Origin: Cryptosporangium arvum DSM 44712
GTDB lineage: Bacteria > Actinomycetota > Actinomycetes > Mycobacteriales > Cryptosporangiaceae
NCBI RefSeq assembly: GCF_000585375.1
Contig: NZ_KK073874.1
Location: 1,922,001-1,986,000 of the forward strand
Direction: 5' to 3'
DNA: 64,000 nt
Both the position numbers and the translations under genes were made by a program. The notes beneath the pieces are model-generated. The model saw only the letters and a program-made list of their open reading frames with translations. It was not told where the DNA came from and did not search any database. Numbering within the stretch: the first letter of the stretch is position 1; every line of letters begins with the position of its first letter. This document shows, piece after piece, positions 1 to 8,080 of the stretch.

Positions 1-1
1 C

Positions 2-2131
2 GAGCTGTGCCGGGCGTCCGCCGCCTGCGGTTTGGTCTGGCTCGTCGTCTACCAGGTGCTTGCCGTGTTCGCCTCCGATTCGTGGGCCGCGCCGCTGGTC
101 ACCGACGCGCTCTACTTGTTACCGATCGGCGCGGCCGCGGTCGCCGGGGTGTTCGCCGTCCGGGCCAGCAGCGGCCGGCTGCGGAGGATCTGGGCCTGGC
201 TCGCCGTCTCCCACGTCTGCTGGCTGATCGGTGAGGTGATCTGGAGCGTCTGGGGCGTGTGGCTCTCCGACGACCGGCTCGCCGCGGCCGTCGACACGGA
301 CAAGTCGATACCGCTGTCCGACGTCGCCTACACGGTTTCCTACGCCGCGCTGGTGCCGGCCGCGTGGATCGGTTTCGTGGAGACCAGGAGGCTCTGGCGC
401 GCGCGAGCCCTTCTCGACGCGGCCCTGGTCGTCCTCGCCGTCGGTTCGATCGGGTGGCGTCTGCTCAGCGGCTCCGATCCGGTGAACCCCGACGTCCTCG
501 TCGACCTCGCGTACCCCGCCGTCGGCCTGCTCTTCGTCCTCGCGCTGATCGGCGCCGGCCTGTCCGGGCACCGCGGTGTCCCGTGTTCGATCCTGCTCAC
601 GCTCGTCGGGTTCGGGATCGGCATCGTCGCCGACGCCGGCTACGCGTTCGCCGACGCCGGCAACTCGTTCAGCGACACGAGCCCGCTGAACCTCGGTTGG
701 CAGGCGCAGGCCGTCTTCCTCACCCTCGGAGGTGTGGCCGCCATCCGGCATCCGGACGTGGAACCACCCGTCGAACGGTTCGACCACGATCGCGCCTTCG
801 GTGCGGTCCTCATCTCCGGGCTCGTCGTCGCGCTGCTCGTCGGTGTGGACCAGATCCGCAACCAGAAGGTCGACACGGTCTGGCTCGGCGTCACCGCGTT
901 GGTTCTCGCCGGTCTGCTCGCGCGGCAGGCGCTGACGACGCGCGAACGCACCCGCCTCGCCAAAGAACTCGACGAGGCGCTCCAGGAGCAGCGGCGCACC
1001 GCGGTCACCGACGGGCTCACCGGCCTCTACAACCGTCCGTTCTTCCAGGCGCTGCTGGGTGTGGAGGCGCGGCGGGCGCTGCACGGCAACGGGCGGGCCG
1101 CGCTGATCCTCGTCCGCCTCGACTCGTTCGCCGGCATCGGCGAGCAGCACGACTGGGCCGCCGGTGACACGGTGCTGGTGCAGGTCGCCGACCGGCTCCG
1201 GATCGCCGCCCGCCCCGGCGACGTGCTGGCCCGCTACGGCGTCGAAGAGTTCGCCTGTCTGTTGCCGCAGACCGACGAGGAAGCGGCGATGGAGGTCGCG
1301 GAGCGGTTCCGGCAGGCGCTGCGACGGACGTCGATCGTCGTCGGGAGCGGCGCGTCGGTGGCCGTGACCGCCTCGTTCGGCGTCGCCACCGCCACCGGGC
1401 AGACGGCGCTGGCCGAGGACGACGACGAGCCGATGCTCGACATGGACCGGCTGGTGCGCGACGCCGACCGGGCCCTCAACGACGCCAACGAACGGGGCGG
1501 TGACCGCGTCGTCGTGGCCGGGCGGGCCGATCGCCGGACGCTCGCCGACGACGTCGACGTCCCGCCCGAGCTGGCCTGGCTCGCCGACCGGGTCGATCGG
1601 GTGCTCAGCGACCACGAGCACAGCACCGCGGTGGCGCGCTGGTGCCTGCTGGTCGGCGGGTACCTCGCGCTCGACCACATCGAGTTGCGTCAGGTCGTCG
1701 CGGCCGGGCGGTTGCACGACATCGGGAAGTTCGGCGTCGGCGCGGCGATCCTGCGCAAGACCGATCCGCTCACCGACGCCGAATGGGGAGCGCTGCGCTG
1801 TCACCCCGAGGAAGGGGCGCGGCTGCTGCGCGGGGTCGGCGGGCACGCGGCGCTCGCCCCGCTGGTCGCGGCTCACCACGAGCGGTGGGACGGGCTCGGG
1901 TATCCGGAGGGCATCAAAGGTGAGGACATCCCGCTCGGCGCGCGGATCATCGCGGTCTGCGACAGCTGGGCGGCGATGCGCGTCGACCGTCCCTACGCAC
2001 CGGCCCTGAACACCCGCGCGGCCCGCGACGAGATCGAACGCGCCCGCGGCACCCAGTTCGACCCGATAGTCGTCGACGCCTTCCTTGCCCTCCTGGACCA
2101 GGACCTGATCGACGACCCGCTACCTCTGTGA
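2..2131 (+). CDS. Membrane GGDEF/HD-GYP cyclic-di-GMP protein, 5' partial
   Basis: The frame is open to the left edge, so the true start lies outside; the TTG at 32 is only an internal codon. The first roughly 300 residues are a series of hydrophobic segments forming a membrane sensor region. A GGDEF-type domain follows, opening with TDGLTGLYNR near base 1006. Its signature reads GVEEF near 1240 instead of GG(D/E)EF, so cyclase activity is doubtful. The C-terminal third is an HD-GYP domain with HDIGK near 1715 and HHERWDGLGYP near 1875, which keeps the metal-binding and GYP residues of active c-di-GMP phosphodiesterases. The likely role is sensing at the membrane and degrading c-di-GMP, with the GGDEF half regulatory. 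The 3' end overlaps the convergent vanZ-like gene by 12 bases. Confidence 0.9.
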   Translation, partial: ELCRASAACGLVWLVVYQVLAVFASDSWAAPLVTDALYLLPIGAAAVAGVFAVRASSGRLRRIWAWLAVSHVCWLIGEVIWSVWGVWLSDDRLAAAVDTDKSIPLSDVAYTVSYAALVPAAWIGFVETRRLWRARALLDAALVVLAVGSIGWRLLSGSDPVNPDVLVDLAYPAVGLLFVLALIGAGLSGHRGVPCSILLTLVGFGIGIVADAGYAFADAGNSFSDTSPLNLGWQAQAVFLTLGGVAAIRHPDVEPPVERFDHDRAFGAVLISGLVVALLVGVDQIRNQKVDTVWLGVTALVLAGLLARQALTTRERTRLAKELDEALQEQRRTAVTDGLTGLYNRPFFQALLGVEARRALHGNGRAALILVRLDSFAGIGEQHDWAAGDTVLVQVADRLRIAARPGDVLARYGVEEFACLLPQTDEEAAMEVAERFRQALRRTSIVVGSGASVAVTASFGVATATGQTALAEDDDEPMLDMDRLVRDADRALNDANERGGDRVVVAGRADRRTLADDVDVPPELAWLADRVDRVLSDHEHSTAVARWCLLVGGYLALDHIELRQVVAAGRLHDIGKFGVGAAILRKTDPLTDAEWGALRCHPEEGARLLRGVGGHAALAPLVAAHHERWDGLGYPEGIKGEDIPLGARIIAVCDSWAAMRVDRPYAPALNTRAARDEIERARGTQFDPIVVDAFLALLDQDLIDDPLPL

Positions 2132-2674
2132 GCTCCAGGTCCGAGCAACTACGCGCGCCTGGCGGCGCTTCACAAGCACGAGCGCTACGCGGACGCCGAG
2201 AGCGGCGGAAGTGGCGCCGGCCGTATTGAGCAGGACGTCGTCGACGCTCGTCACGCGGCCGATCGACAGTGCGTACTGCGTGAGCTCCACCACCACCGAA
2301 GCCGCGCCGGCCAGGGCGGCCACCGTCCGCACCCGGAGCGGCCATCGCAAAGGCGCGCAGGCGCCGAACGCCGCGAACACCAGCAGGTTGCCGCCGATCT
2401 GCTCGACCGCGACCGCCGGCGCACCACCCAGCTGGTCGATCAGCCCGACCAGCGGCACGGCCTCGACCGACCGTCCCGAGCCGCGCGGCGTCAGGATCAT
2501 CCACAGCCAGGGTGCGGTGCCCACCACCATCCCCACCTCGGCGAACGAGTGCTGCCACCGGTGCGGCCCGCCCCGCCACCGCGCGAGCGCGACGACCGCC
2601 CCGGCCGCCGGGATCAGCGCGAGGAGAGCCACGGCCACGACGCCACCCCAGGCCGACCCGATCACGCGTCGCAT
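2120..2674 (-). CDS. VanZ-family membrane protein
   Basis: A 184-residue protein with about five hydrophobic segments. The VanZ-type core is visible as GGNLLVFAAFGACAPLRWPLR followed by VVVELTQYALSIGRVTSVDD and a LLNTAGA segment, the usual conserved order in this family. The prototype VanZ gives low-level teicoplanin resistance, but most actinobacterial members have no proven role and no other resistance genes are nearby. The ATG at 2674 faces the pirin gene, so both promoters must share the short space to 2744. The C-terminus is basic (KRRQAR) and probably cytoplasmic. Confidence 0.85.
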   Translation of the reverse strand: MRRVIGSAWGGVVAVALLALIPAAGAVVALARWRGGPHRWQHSFAEVGMVVGTAPWLWMILTPRGSGRSVEAVPLVGLIDQLGGAPAVAVEQIGGNLLVFAAFGACAPLRWPLRVRTVAALAGAASVVVELTQYALSIGRVTSVDDVLLNTAGATSAALGVRVALVLVKRRQARVVARTWSSQR

Positions 2675-2693
2675 CGTGCCACAGCGGGAATGG

Positions 2694-2717
2694 TTGACAC
2701 GTCATCTAGATTGAAGG
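2694..2717 (+). promoter_or_regulatory. Possible promoter/operator of the pirin gene
   Basis: A perfect -35-like TTGACA (2694-2699) is followed by the perfect 8-bp palindrome ATCTAGAT (2704-2711) and then TTGA. No good -10 box sits 17 bases after the TTGACA, so the palindrome may be a repressor site rather than part of a simple promoter. It lies between the divergent vanZ-like and pirin genes. Confidence 0.35.
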
Positions 2718-2743
2718 TGGGAAACAACCGAGGGAGGCTCCCG

Positions 2744-3724
2744 ATGCCCGCAGTCACCGTCGAGAACCCGCTGGTCCTGCCGAGGATCGCGCCGATCGAC
2801 CCCGCCGCAGACCGCCCGCGACTCGTCACGAGCGTGACCACCGCACCGCAGGGCTACGAGGGTGAAGGTTTCCCGGTCCGGCGGGCCTTCGCCGGGGTGG
2901 ACCTCCGCGCGCTCGACCCGTTCATCCACATGGACCAGATGGGTGAGGTCGAATACGGCGCCGGTGAGCCGAAAGGCACGCCGTGGCACCCGCACCGGGG
3001 GTTCGAGACCGTCACGTACATGATCGACGGCGAGATGGCCCACCAGGACTCGAACGGCGGCGGCGGGCTGATCACCAACGGCGACACGCAGTGGATGACC
3101 GCTGGTGGGGGCATCCTGCACATCGAAACGCCCCCGGAACACATCGTAGCCAGCGGGGGGTTGTTCCACGGGCTGCAGCTGTGGGTGAACCTGCCCCGCA
3201 CGCTGAAGTTCGCGCCGCCGCGGTACCAGGACATTCGTGGTAACAAGGTCGCGCTGCTCAGCAGCGACGACGGCGGTGCGCTGCTGCGGGTGATCGCCGG
3301 TGAACTCGACGGGCACGCGGGGCCCGGCAGCACCCATACGCCGATCACGATCGTGCACGCGACGCTGAGCCCGGGTGCGGCGGTCACCGTGCCGTGGCGG
3401 CCGGACTTCAACGCGCTGGTGTACGTGCTCGGTGGCGACGGCACGGTCGGGGCCAAGCAGCGCCCGATCCGCACCGGGCAGCTCGCGGTGCTCGAGGACG
3501 GCGACTCGATCACCCTCACCGCCGACGCGAAGCAGGACTCGCGGCACCCGAACCTCGACGTCGTGCTGCTCGGCGGTCAGCCGATCCGGGAGCCGGTCGC
3601 GATGTCCGGGCCGTTCGTGATGAACACCAGGGCCGAGGTCGTGCAGGCCTTCGAGGACTTCCGCGCCGGTCGCCTCGGCAGCATCCCCGCCGCCCACGGC
3701 GACGTCTCCGGCGAGACGGAGTAA
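2744..3724 (+). CDS. Pirin-family bicupin protein
   Basis: A 326-residue protein of usual pirin length. The N-terminal cupin carries the Fe-binding pattern HPHRGFETVTYMIDGEMAHQD, with the histidines expected of a metal-binding pirin, then GDTQWMTAGGGILHIE. The C-terminal cupin-like half includes FNALVYVLGGDGTVG. Pirins are mononuclear iron proteins; some have quercetin dioxygenase activity and others act in transcription or redox stress. The start at ATG 2744 is supported by AGGGAGG at 2731-2737. The longer upstream open frame has no ribosome site and overlaps the vanZ-like gene. It is monocistronic, closed by a strong hairpin. Confidence 0.9.
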   Translation: MPAVTVENPLVLPRIAPIDPAADRPRLVTSVTTAPQGYEGEGFPVRRAFAGVDLRALDPFIHMDQMGEVEYGAGEPKGTPWHPHRGFETVTYMIDGEMAHQDSNGGGGLITNGDTQWMTAGGGILHIETPPEHIVASGGLFHGLQLWVNLPRTLKFAPPRYQDIRGNKVALLSSDDGGALLRVIAGELDGHAGPGSTHTPITIVHATLSPGAAVTVPWRPDFNALVYVLGGDGTVGAKQRPIRTGQLAVLEDGDSITLTADAKQDSRHPNLDVVLLGGQPIREPVAMSGPFVMNTRAEVVQAFEDFRAGRLGSIPAAHGDVSGETE

Positions 3725-3738
3725 CCCACCGCAGGCCA

Positions 3739-3773
3739 CGGGGCCCGGATCGCACCAGGCGATCCGGGCCCCG
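3739..3773. terminator. Hairpin terminator between convergent genes
   Basis: Perfect 14-bp inverted repeat: CGGGGCCCGGATCG at 3739-3752 and its complement at 3760-3773, with a 7-base loop. It lies 14 bases after the pirin stop and 10 bases from the antiporter stop, so it probably terminates both transcripts. There is no T tract, as is common in high-GC actinomycetes. Confidence 0.8.
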
Positions 3774-3783
3774 CGCCGTCCAC

Positions 3784-5037
3784 CTACCGAGAAGCGCTAG
3801 CCGCGTCCTCGGCCGCCGCGGTGGGATCGGCCCCGGCGCGATCGTCCGGAGCCGGTCCCTCCGCGGCCGGGAGGACTCGGACCGGGACGAGGCGCGACAA
3901 CCACTCCGTCCGCACCACCGCCAGCGGCCCGATGATCGCCAGCACCAGCACGTACCCGGCCGCGAACGCCGCCACCCTGGCGTCGAGCCCCGCGCCGATC
4001 GCCAGCGTGCCCAGCACGATCGAGAACTCGCCCCGGGTCAGCACGGTGACGGCCACGTTCGTGCCGGCCCGCCGGTCGAACCCGTACAGCCGCGCCGCTC
4101 CGAGCCCGGCGATCGCGTTCAGCACGATCGTGAGCACCACCGCGATCGCGATCGGCCCCGCCACCGACACCACGTCGCCGGGATCGATCGTCAACCCGAA
4201 CGTGAAGAAGAAGATCGCGGCGAACGCGTCACGCAACGGGTGCACCAGCGTGGTGACGCGCTCGGCGTGCGGCGTCGACCCGATCACCAGGCCGATCATG
4301 AACGCGCCGATCGCGTCGGACACACCGAGCTCCTCGGCGGCCCCCGCGACCACGACCGCGAGCCCCACGAACATCACGACGAGCAGCTCGTCGGCACGGA
4401 CGTCGAGCAGACGCGAAACCAGCCGCGAGCCCCACCGGGCCAGCCCGAACAGCACGACGAGGAACACGAACGCGATCCCGAACTCCACGAACGCCGCGCC
4501 CAGGCTCGCGGCGTCGCCCAGAACGGGCTGCAGCGCCGCCAGGTAGAAAGCCAGAAACACGTCCTCGACCACGATGATGCCGAGGATCAGCCGCGACTCC
4601 GGATTGCGTAGCCGGCCGAGTTCGATGAGCAGTTTGGACACGATCGCCGACGACGAAATACCGACGACGCCGGCCAGCACGAACGCCTCACGCGTTCCCC
4701 AGCCCAGCGCGAACCCGAACGCCAGGCCGCCGCCGATGTTCAGCACCAGATACCCGATCCCGGCCGCGACGAGCCGGCGCCCGCCGTTGATCAGGTCGTC
4801 CAGGTGGAATTCCAGCCCCAGATAGAAGAGCAGGAACACCAGGCCGAGTTTGGACAGCAGCTCGAAATAACTCGGGTCGGAAACGAGCGCGAGCCCGGGT
4901 GTGTGCGGGCCGAGCAGAACCCCGGCCAGGATGAACAGCGGAATCGTCGGCAGGCCGATCTTGGCCCCGAGCCGGGCGAGGATCCCGGCGGCCAGGAACG
5001 CGCCGCCGAGCGCGAGCAGGATCTCTCCGATGTGCAT
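3784..5037 (-). CDS. CPA2-type monovalent cation/proton antiporter
   Basis: A 417-residue, highly hydrophobic protein with about 12 membrane segments, typical of the Kef/GerN (CPA2) sodium-or-potassium/proton exchangers. Conserved stretches include GLPTIPLFILAGVLLGPHT, LLFYLGLEF, GISSSAIVSKLL, GLRNPESR-like spacing before the VVEDVFLAFYL segment, and AIGAFMIGLVIG. There is no C-terminal TrkA-N/RCK domain, so ligand gating like that of KefC is not expected. The ATG at 5037 overlaps the secDF stop (TGATG), implying translational coupling; a longer frame upstream would run inside secDF. Substrate ion is not determinable from sequence. Confidence 0.88.
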   Translation of the reverse strand: MHIGEILLALGGAFLAAGILARLGAKIGLPTIPLFILAGVLLGPHTPGLALVSDPSYFELLSKLGLVFLLFYLGLEFHLDDLINGGRRLVAAGIGYLVLNIGGGLAFGFALGWGTREAFVLAGVVGISSSAIVSKLLIELGRLRNPESRLILGIIVVEDVFLAFYLAALQPVLGDAASLGAAFVEFGIAFVFLVVLFGLARWGSRLVSRLLDVRADELLVVMFVGLAVVVAGAAEELGVSDAIGAFMIGLVIGSTPHAERVTTLVHPLRDAFAAIFFFTFGLTIDPGDVVSVAGPIAIAVVLTIVLNAIAGLGAARLYGFDRRAGTNVAVTVLTRGEFSIVLGTLAIGAGLDARVAAFAAGYVLVLAIIGPLAVVRTEWLSRLVPVRVLPAAEGPAPDDRAGADPTAAAEDAASASR

Positions 5038-7502
5038 CAGACCACCGCGCCGGACCCGGCCTTCACCGGCTGCTTCTTCGCGGACGAATTGTTTCCGCGA
5101 ATGCGTCCCGGCCACCGCTTCTCCAGCACCACCGCGAGCGGCGTGGCGGTCACCGCCGACGACAGCGTGCCGACGACCACACCGGCCAGCAGCGCGATCG
5201 CGAAGTCGGTGAGCGAGTCACCACCCAGGAACGCCAGCGAGCCGAGAATGAACAGCGCACCGAGACCGGTGTTCACGGTGCGGGGCACGGTCTGCAGCAC
5301 GGCCTCGTTGGCCACGTCCGCGAACGGCGTCTTGCGGTTGGCGCCGCGCCAGCGCTCCCGCACCCGGTCGAAAATGACCACGGAGTCGTTCACCGAATAG
5401 CCGATGACCGTGAGCAGCGCCGCGAGGAACACACCGTCCAGGCTCTTTCCGAGCCACGCGAACAAACCCACCACGATGACGACGTCGTGCAGCAGCGCGA
5501 GCACCGAGGAGATCGCGAACGTCCACCGGAATCGCAGCACGAGATACGCGGCTTGCGCGAGCAGTGCCACGGCCAGCCCGATCAGGGCCTTGGTCCGCAG
5601 TTCGTCGCCGAGTGACGGCCCGATCTGCTCGTCACGGATGCGCTCCACTGATCCGCCGGACGCGTCGGCGAGCGCGGTGCGGATCGACTGCTCCTCGTCG
5701 TCGGTGATCTTCTCGGTACGCACGCTGACGTCGGAATCGCCGGACTCGACGACCACCGCACGCGGGAAACCCGCTTCCGCGACGGCCTGACGCGCGTCGC
5801 CGATCGCTATCGACTGTGTCGTCGTGTACTCCATCAACCGGCCGCCGGTGAATTCGACGCCGAGGTTCAGCCCGCGAATCCCGATCCCCGCGAACGCGAG
5901 CACGACCAGGACGGCCGAGACCGACAGGAACACCTTCCGGTGCCGCATCAGGTTGAAATTGCGACTGGTGATCCACCGCTGCACCCGGCCCGGTCCGGAC
6001 AGTCCCGTCCAGCTCGGGTGCTGCCTGACCCATTTCGACGAGACGAGCAGCTCCATCAGCACGCGGGTGAACAGCAGCGCGCTGACCATGGAGGCGAGCA
6101 CACCGAGCGACAACGTCACGCCGAATCCACGGACCGGCCCCGACGCCAGGAAGAACAGCAGCCCGGCGGCGAGGAGCGTGGTGATGTTCGAGTCGGCGAT
6201 CGCCGAGAACGCGTTCTTGAAGCCGCTGCTCACCGCGGCCGGCAGTCCCCGCTTGGACACTCCGCCGGCGAAATCCTCCCGTGAGCGCTCGAAGATCAGC
6301 ACGCACCCGTCGATCGCCATCCCGATCGCGAGGACGAAGCCCGCGAGGCCCGGGAGCGTCAGCGTCGCGCCGAGCGCGGTGAGCGCGCCGTAGGAGAGCG
6401 CGCCGTAGCCGGCCAGCGCGATCGCGGCGACGAGCCCGGAGAGCCGGTAGACCAGCAGCAGGAAGCCGATGGTCAGCGCGACGCCGAGGACGGCGGCCTC
6501 GGCGCTCGCGCGGATCGCGGTGGCGCCGAGCGTCGGGCCGACCGTGCGCTGTTCGACGGTCTCGACCGGAACCGGGAGGGCGCCGGCCTTGACCAGCAGG
6601 GCCAGGTCGTTGGCCTCGGCCTTGGAGAACTGACCGGTGATCTGGGTGGAGCCGCCGGTGATGCCGACGTTGCAGCGCACGTCCTCGCCGACCTGGGGTG
6701 CGGAGACGATCTCCTGGTCGAGCACGATCGCGACGCGGCGGGTGGGGTCACCGGACGGCGAGCACGCGGCCTTGCCGGTGACGGTCTCCCAGGCCTGCTC
6801 GCCGGCGCCGCGGAAGTCGACGGTGACGAACCAGCCGAGGCCGCTCGTCGCGTCGAAGTTCGCCGCCGCGCTGGCGATGCCCTCGCCGGTCAGGGCAGCG
6901 GCGCCGAGCTTCAGCGGTACCCCGGAGTCGTCGGGGAGCGTGATCTCCTTCCCGGGATCGGCCGGGGGCGCCTTCACGTCCGGCGTCGCCGCCGGGGCAC
7001 TCGGCGCGCCGGTGCCCGGGGTGGCCGGGCTCGGGGTGGGGCTGCCGCTGGGCGCGGCCGGCGAACTCGGCGCGGTGGTGCTGCCGGGGCTGGTGCTGCC
7101 GGGGCTGGGGGTGCCGGGCGTGGCGCCGGGCGTGGGGACGGCGGATTCGTCGAACCCGAGCACCGGGCGCACGGTGAGCTGGGCGGTACGGCCGATGACC
7201 GCGGCGGCCTCGGCCGGGTCCTGGACGCCCGGGAGTTCGACGATGATCCGGTTCTCGCCGGATCGGGTGATCGTGGGTTCGGTGACGCCGAGCGCGTCGA
7301 TGCGTCGGCGCAGCACCTCCACCGTGCGGTCGGTGGCTTCGGCGTCGGCTTTCGTGGTCGAGGTGTCGCTGGTCTCCAGCACGATCTGGGTGCCGCCACG
7401 CAGGTCGAGCCCCAGCCGCGGGCTGGACGTGACGGTCAGGTAGATCGAGACGGCGACGATGGCGCACGCAAAAACCGCGCGCGCCAGGGTGGCGCGTGTC
7501 AT
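5037..7502 (-). CDS. secDF: Fused SecD-SecF protein translocase subunit
   Basis: An 821-residue single-chain SecDF. The SecD half has an N-terminal membrane segment, the LGLDLRGGTQIVLE motif near residue 31, a first periplasmic domain, and a conserved membrane region around FVLAIGMAIDGCVLIFERSRED. The SecF half starts near residue 518 with NLGVEFTGGRLMEYT and ends with IGYSVNDSVVIFDRVRE. SecDF uses the proton or sodium gradient to pull exported proteins through SecYEG. A Pro/Ser/Gly/Thr-rich linker (near residues 122-190) sits inside the first extracytoplasmic domain. Most actinomycetes carry separate secD and secF genes beside yajC; this fused copy instead lies between a small secreted protein gene and an antiporter gene, so it may be an extra paralogue. 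Confidence 0.92.
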   Translation of the reverse strand: MTRATLARAVFACAIVAVSIYLTVTSSPRLGLDLRGGTQIVLETSDTSTTKADAEATDRTVEVLRRRIDALGVTEPTITRSGENRIIVELPGVQDPAEAAAVIGRTAQLTVRPVLGFDESAVPTPGATPGTPSPGSTSPGSTTAPSSPAAPSGSPTPSPATPGTGAPSAPAATPDVKAPPADPGKEITLPDDSGVPLKLGAAALTGEGIASAAANFDATSGLGWFVTVDFRGAGEQAWETVTGKAACSPSGDPTRRVAIVLDQEIVSAPQVGEDVRCNVGITGGSTQITGQFSKAEANDLALLVKAGALPVPVETVEQRTVGPTLGATAIRASAEAAVLGVALTIGFLLLVYRLSGLVAAIALAGYGALSYGALTALGATLTLPGLAGFVLAIGMAIDGCVLIFERSREDFAGGVSKRGLPAAVSSGFKNAFSAIADSNITTLLAAGLLFFLASGPVRGFGVTLSLGVLASMVSALLFTRVLMELLVSSKWVRQHPSWTGLSGPGRVQRWITSRNFNLMRHRKVFLSVSAVLVVLAFAGIGIRGLNLGVEFTGGRLMEYTTTQSIAIGDARQAVAEAGFPRAVVVESGDSDVSVRTEKITDDEEQSIRTALADASGGSVERIRDEQIGPSLGDELRTKALIGLAVALLAQAAYLVLRFRWTFAISSVLALLHDVVIVVGLFAWLGKSLDGVFLAALLTVIGYSVNDSVVIFDRVRERWRGANRKTPFADVANEAVLQTVPRTVNTGLGALFILGSLAFLGGDSLTDFAIALLAGVVVGTLSSAVTATPLAVVLEKRWPGRIRGNNSSAKKQPVKAGSGAVV

Positions 7503-7568
7503 GGATGGTCCTTCGGACGAGGGCGGGAACCGGCGCGCGCGCAGCTCAGGCGTCGCGGGCCGGACGGC

Positions 7569-8024
7569 TCAGAGTCGTCCGGAGAAGGGTGGGGCGCGGG
7601 TGTCGGGAAGGCCGGCCGGAGCCGGTGGGGCCCGGCTGGGTGCGCTGGTCAGAGTTCGACCGGCGAGGAGGGTCGGCTCGATCAGGCCGAGCCGGGTGTC
7701 GGTGATCGCGACCGGCAACACGTCGGTCTGGCCGCGGTGCACCGCCGCCTGGACGGGCTTCGAGTTCTCGGGCGGATTGTTCGGGCGGACCCGGTTCGCC
7801 GCCCCGCTGACCGCCCCGTGCCCCACGGCACGCGCGGTCGCGGGCGTCGGCGTCGCGCCGTACCCGACCGAACTGCCGCTGTTCGCCGCCCCGGGAGCCG
7901 CGCCGAACGCGGGTGCGGCCGCGCCGCCCAACCCGACCGCCGCGAGCACCGCCGCACACAGCGCCAGCGCGAACCGGGCTCCGGCCCGCCGCGCACGACG
8001 AAGCGGTCGCGGGGCGTGCGTCAT
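7569..8024 (-). CDS. Small secreted protein of unknown function
   Basis: A 151-residue protein from the ATG at 8024; the open frame extends upstream, but without a better start. It begins with an Arg-rich n-region, a hydrophobic stretch (FALALCAAVLAAVGLGGAA) and an AXA-type cleavage site near PAFGAAPG, so it is probably exported. The mature part is Ala/Pro/Gly-rich with no recognisable domain, though the run LPVAITDTRLGLIEPTLLAGR looks folded. It precedes secDF by 67 bases on the same strand and follows the PP2C gene by 57, suggesting cotranscription. I do not recognise the family. Confidence 0.55.
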   Translation of the reverse strand: MTHAPRPLRRARRAGARFALALCAAVLAAVGLGGAAAPAFGAAPGAANSGSSVGYGATPTPATARAVGHGAVSGAANRVRPNNPPENSKPVQAAVHRGQTDVLPVAITDTRLGLIEPTLLAGRTLTSAPSRAPPAPAGLPDTRAPPFSGRL

Positions 8025-8080
8025 CGGTCGAGGGCGTCCTCTCACAGCTGGCGGTGTCCCCACCTTACGTGAGGAATCGG

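Noticed and set aside
2120-2674. Glycopeptide resistance cluster because of VanZ
   Set aside because: Only a single VanZ-like gene is present, without vanHAX, and such genes are widespread in actinomycetes.
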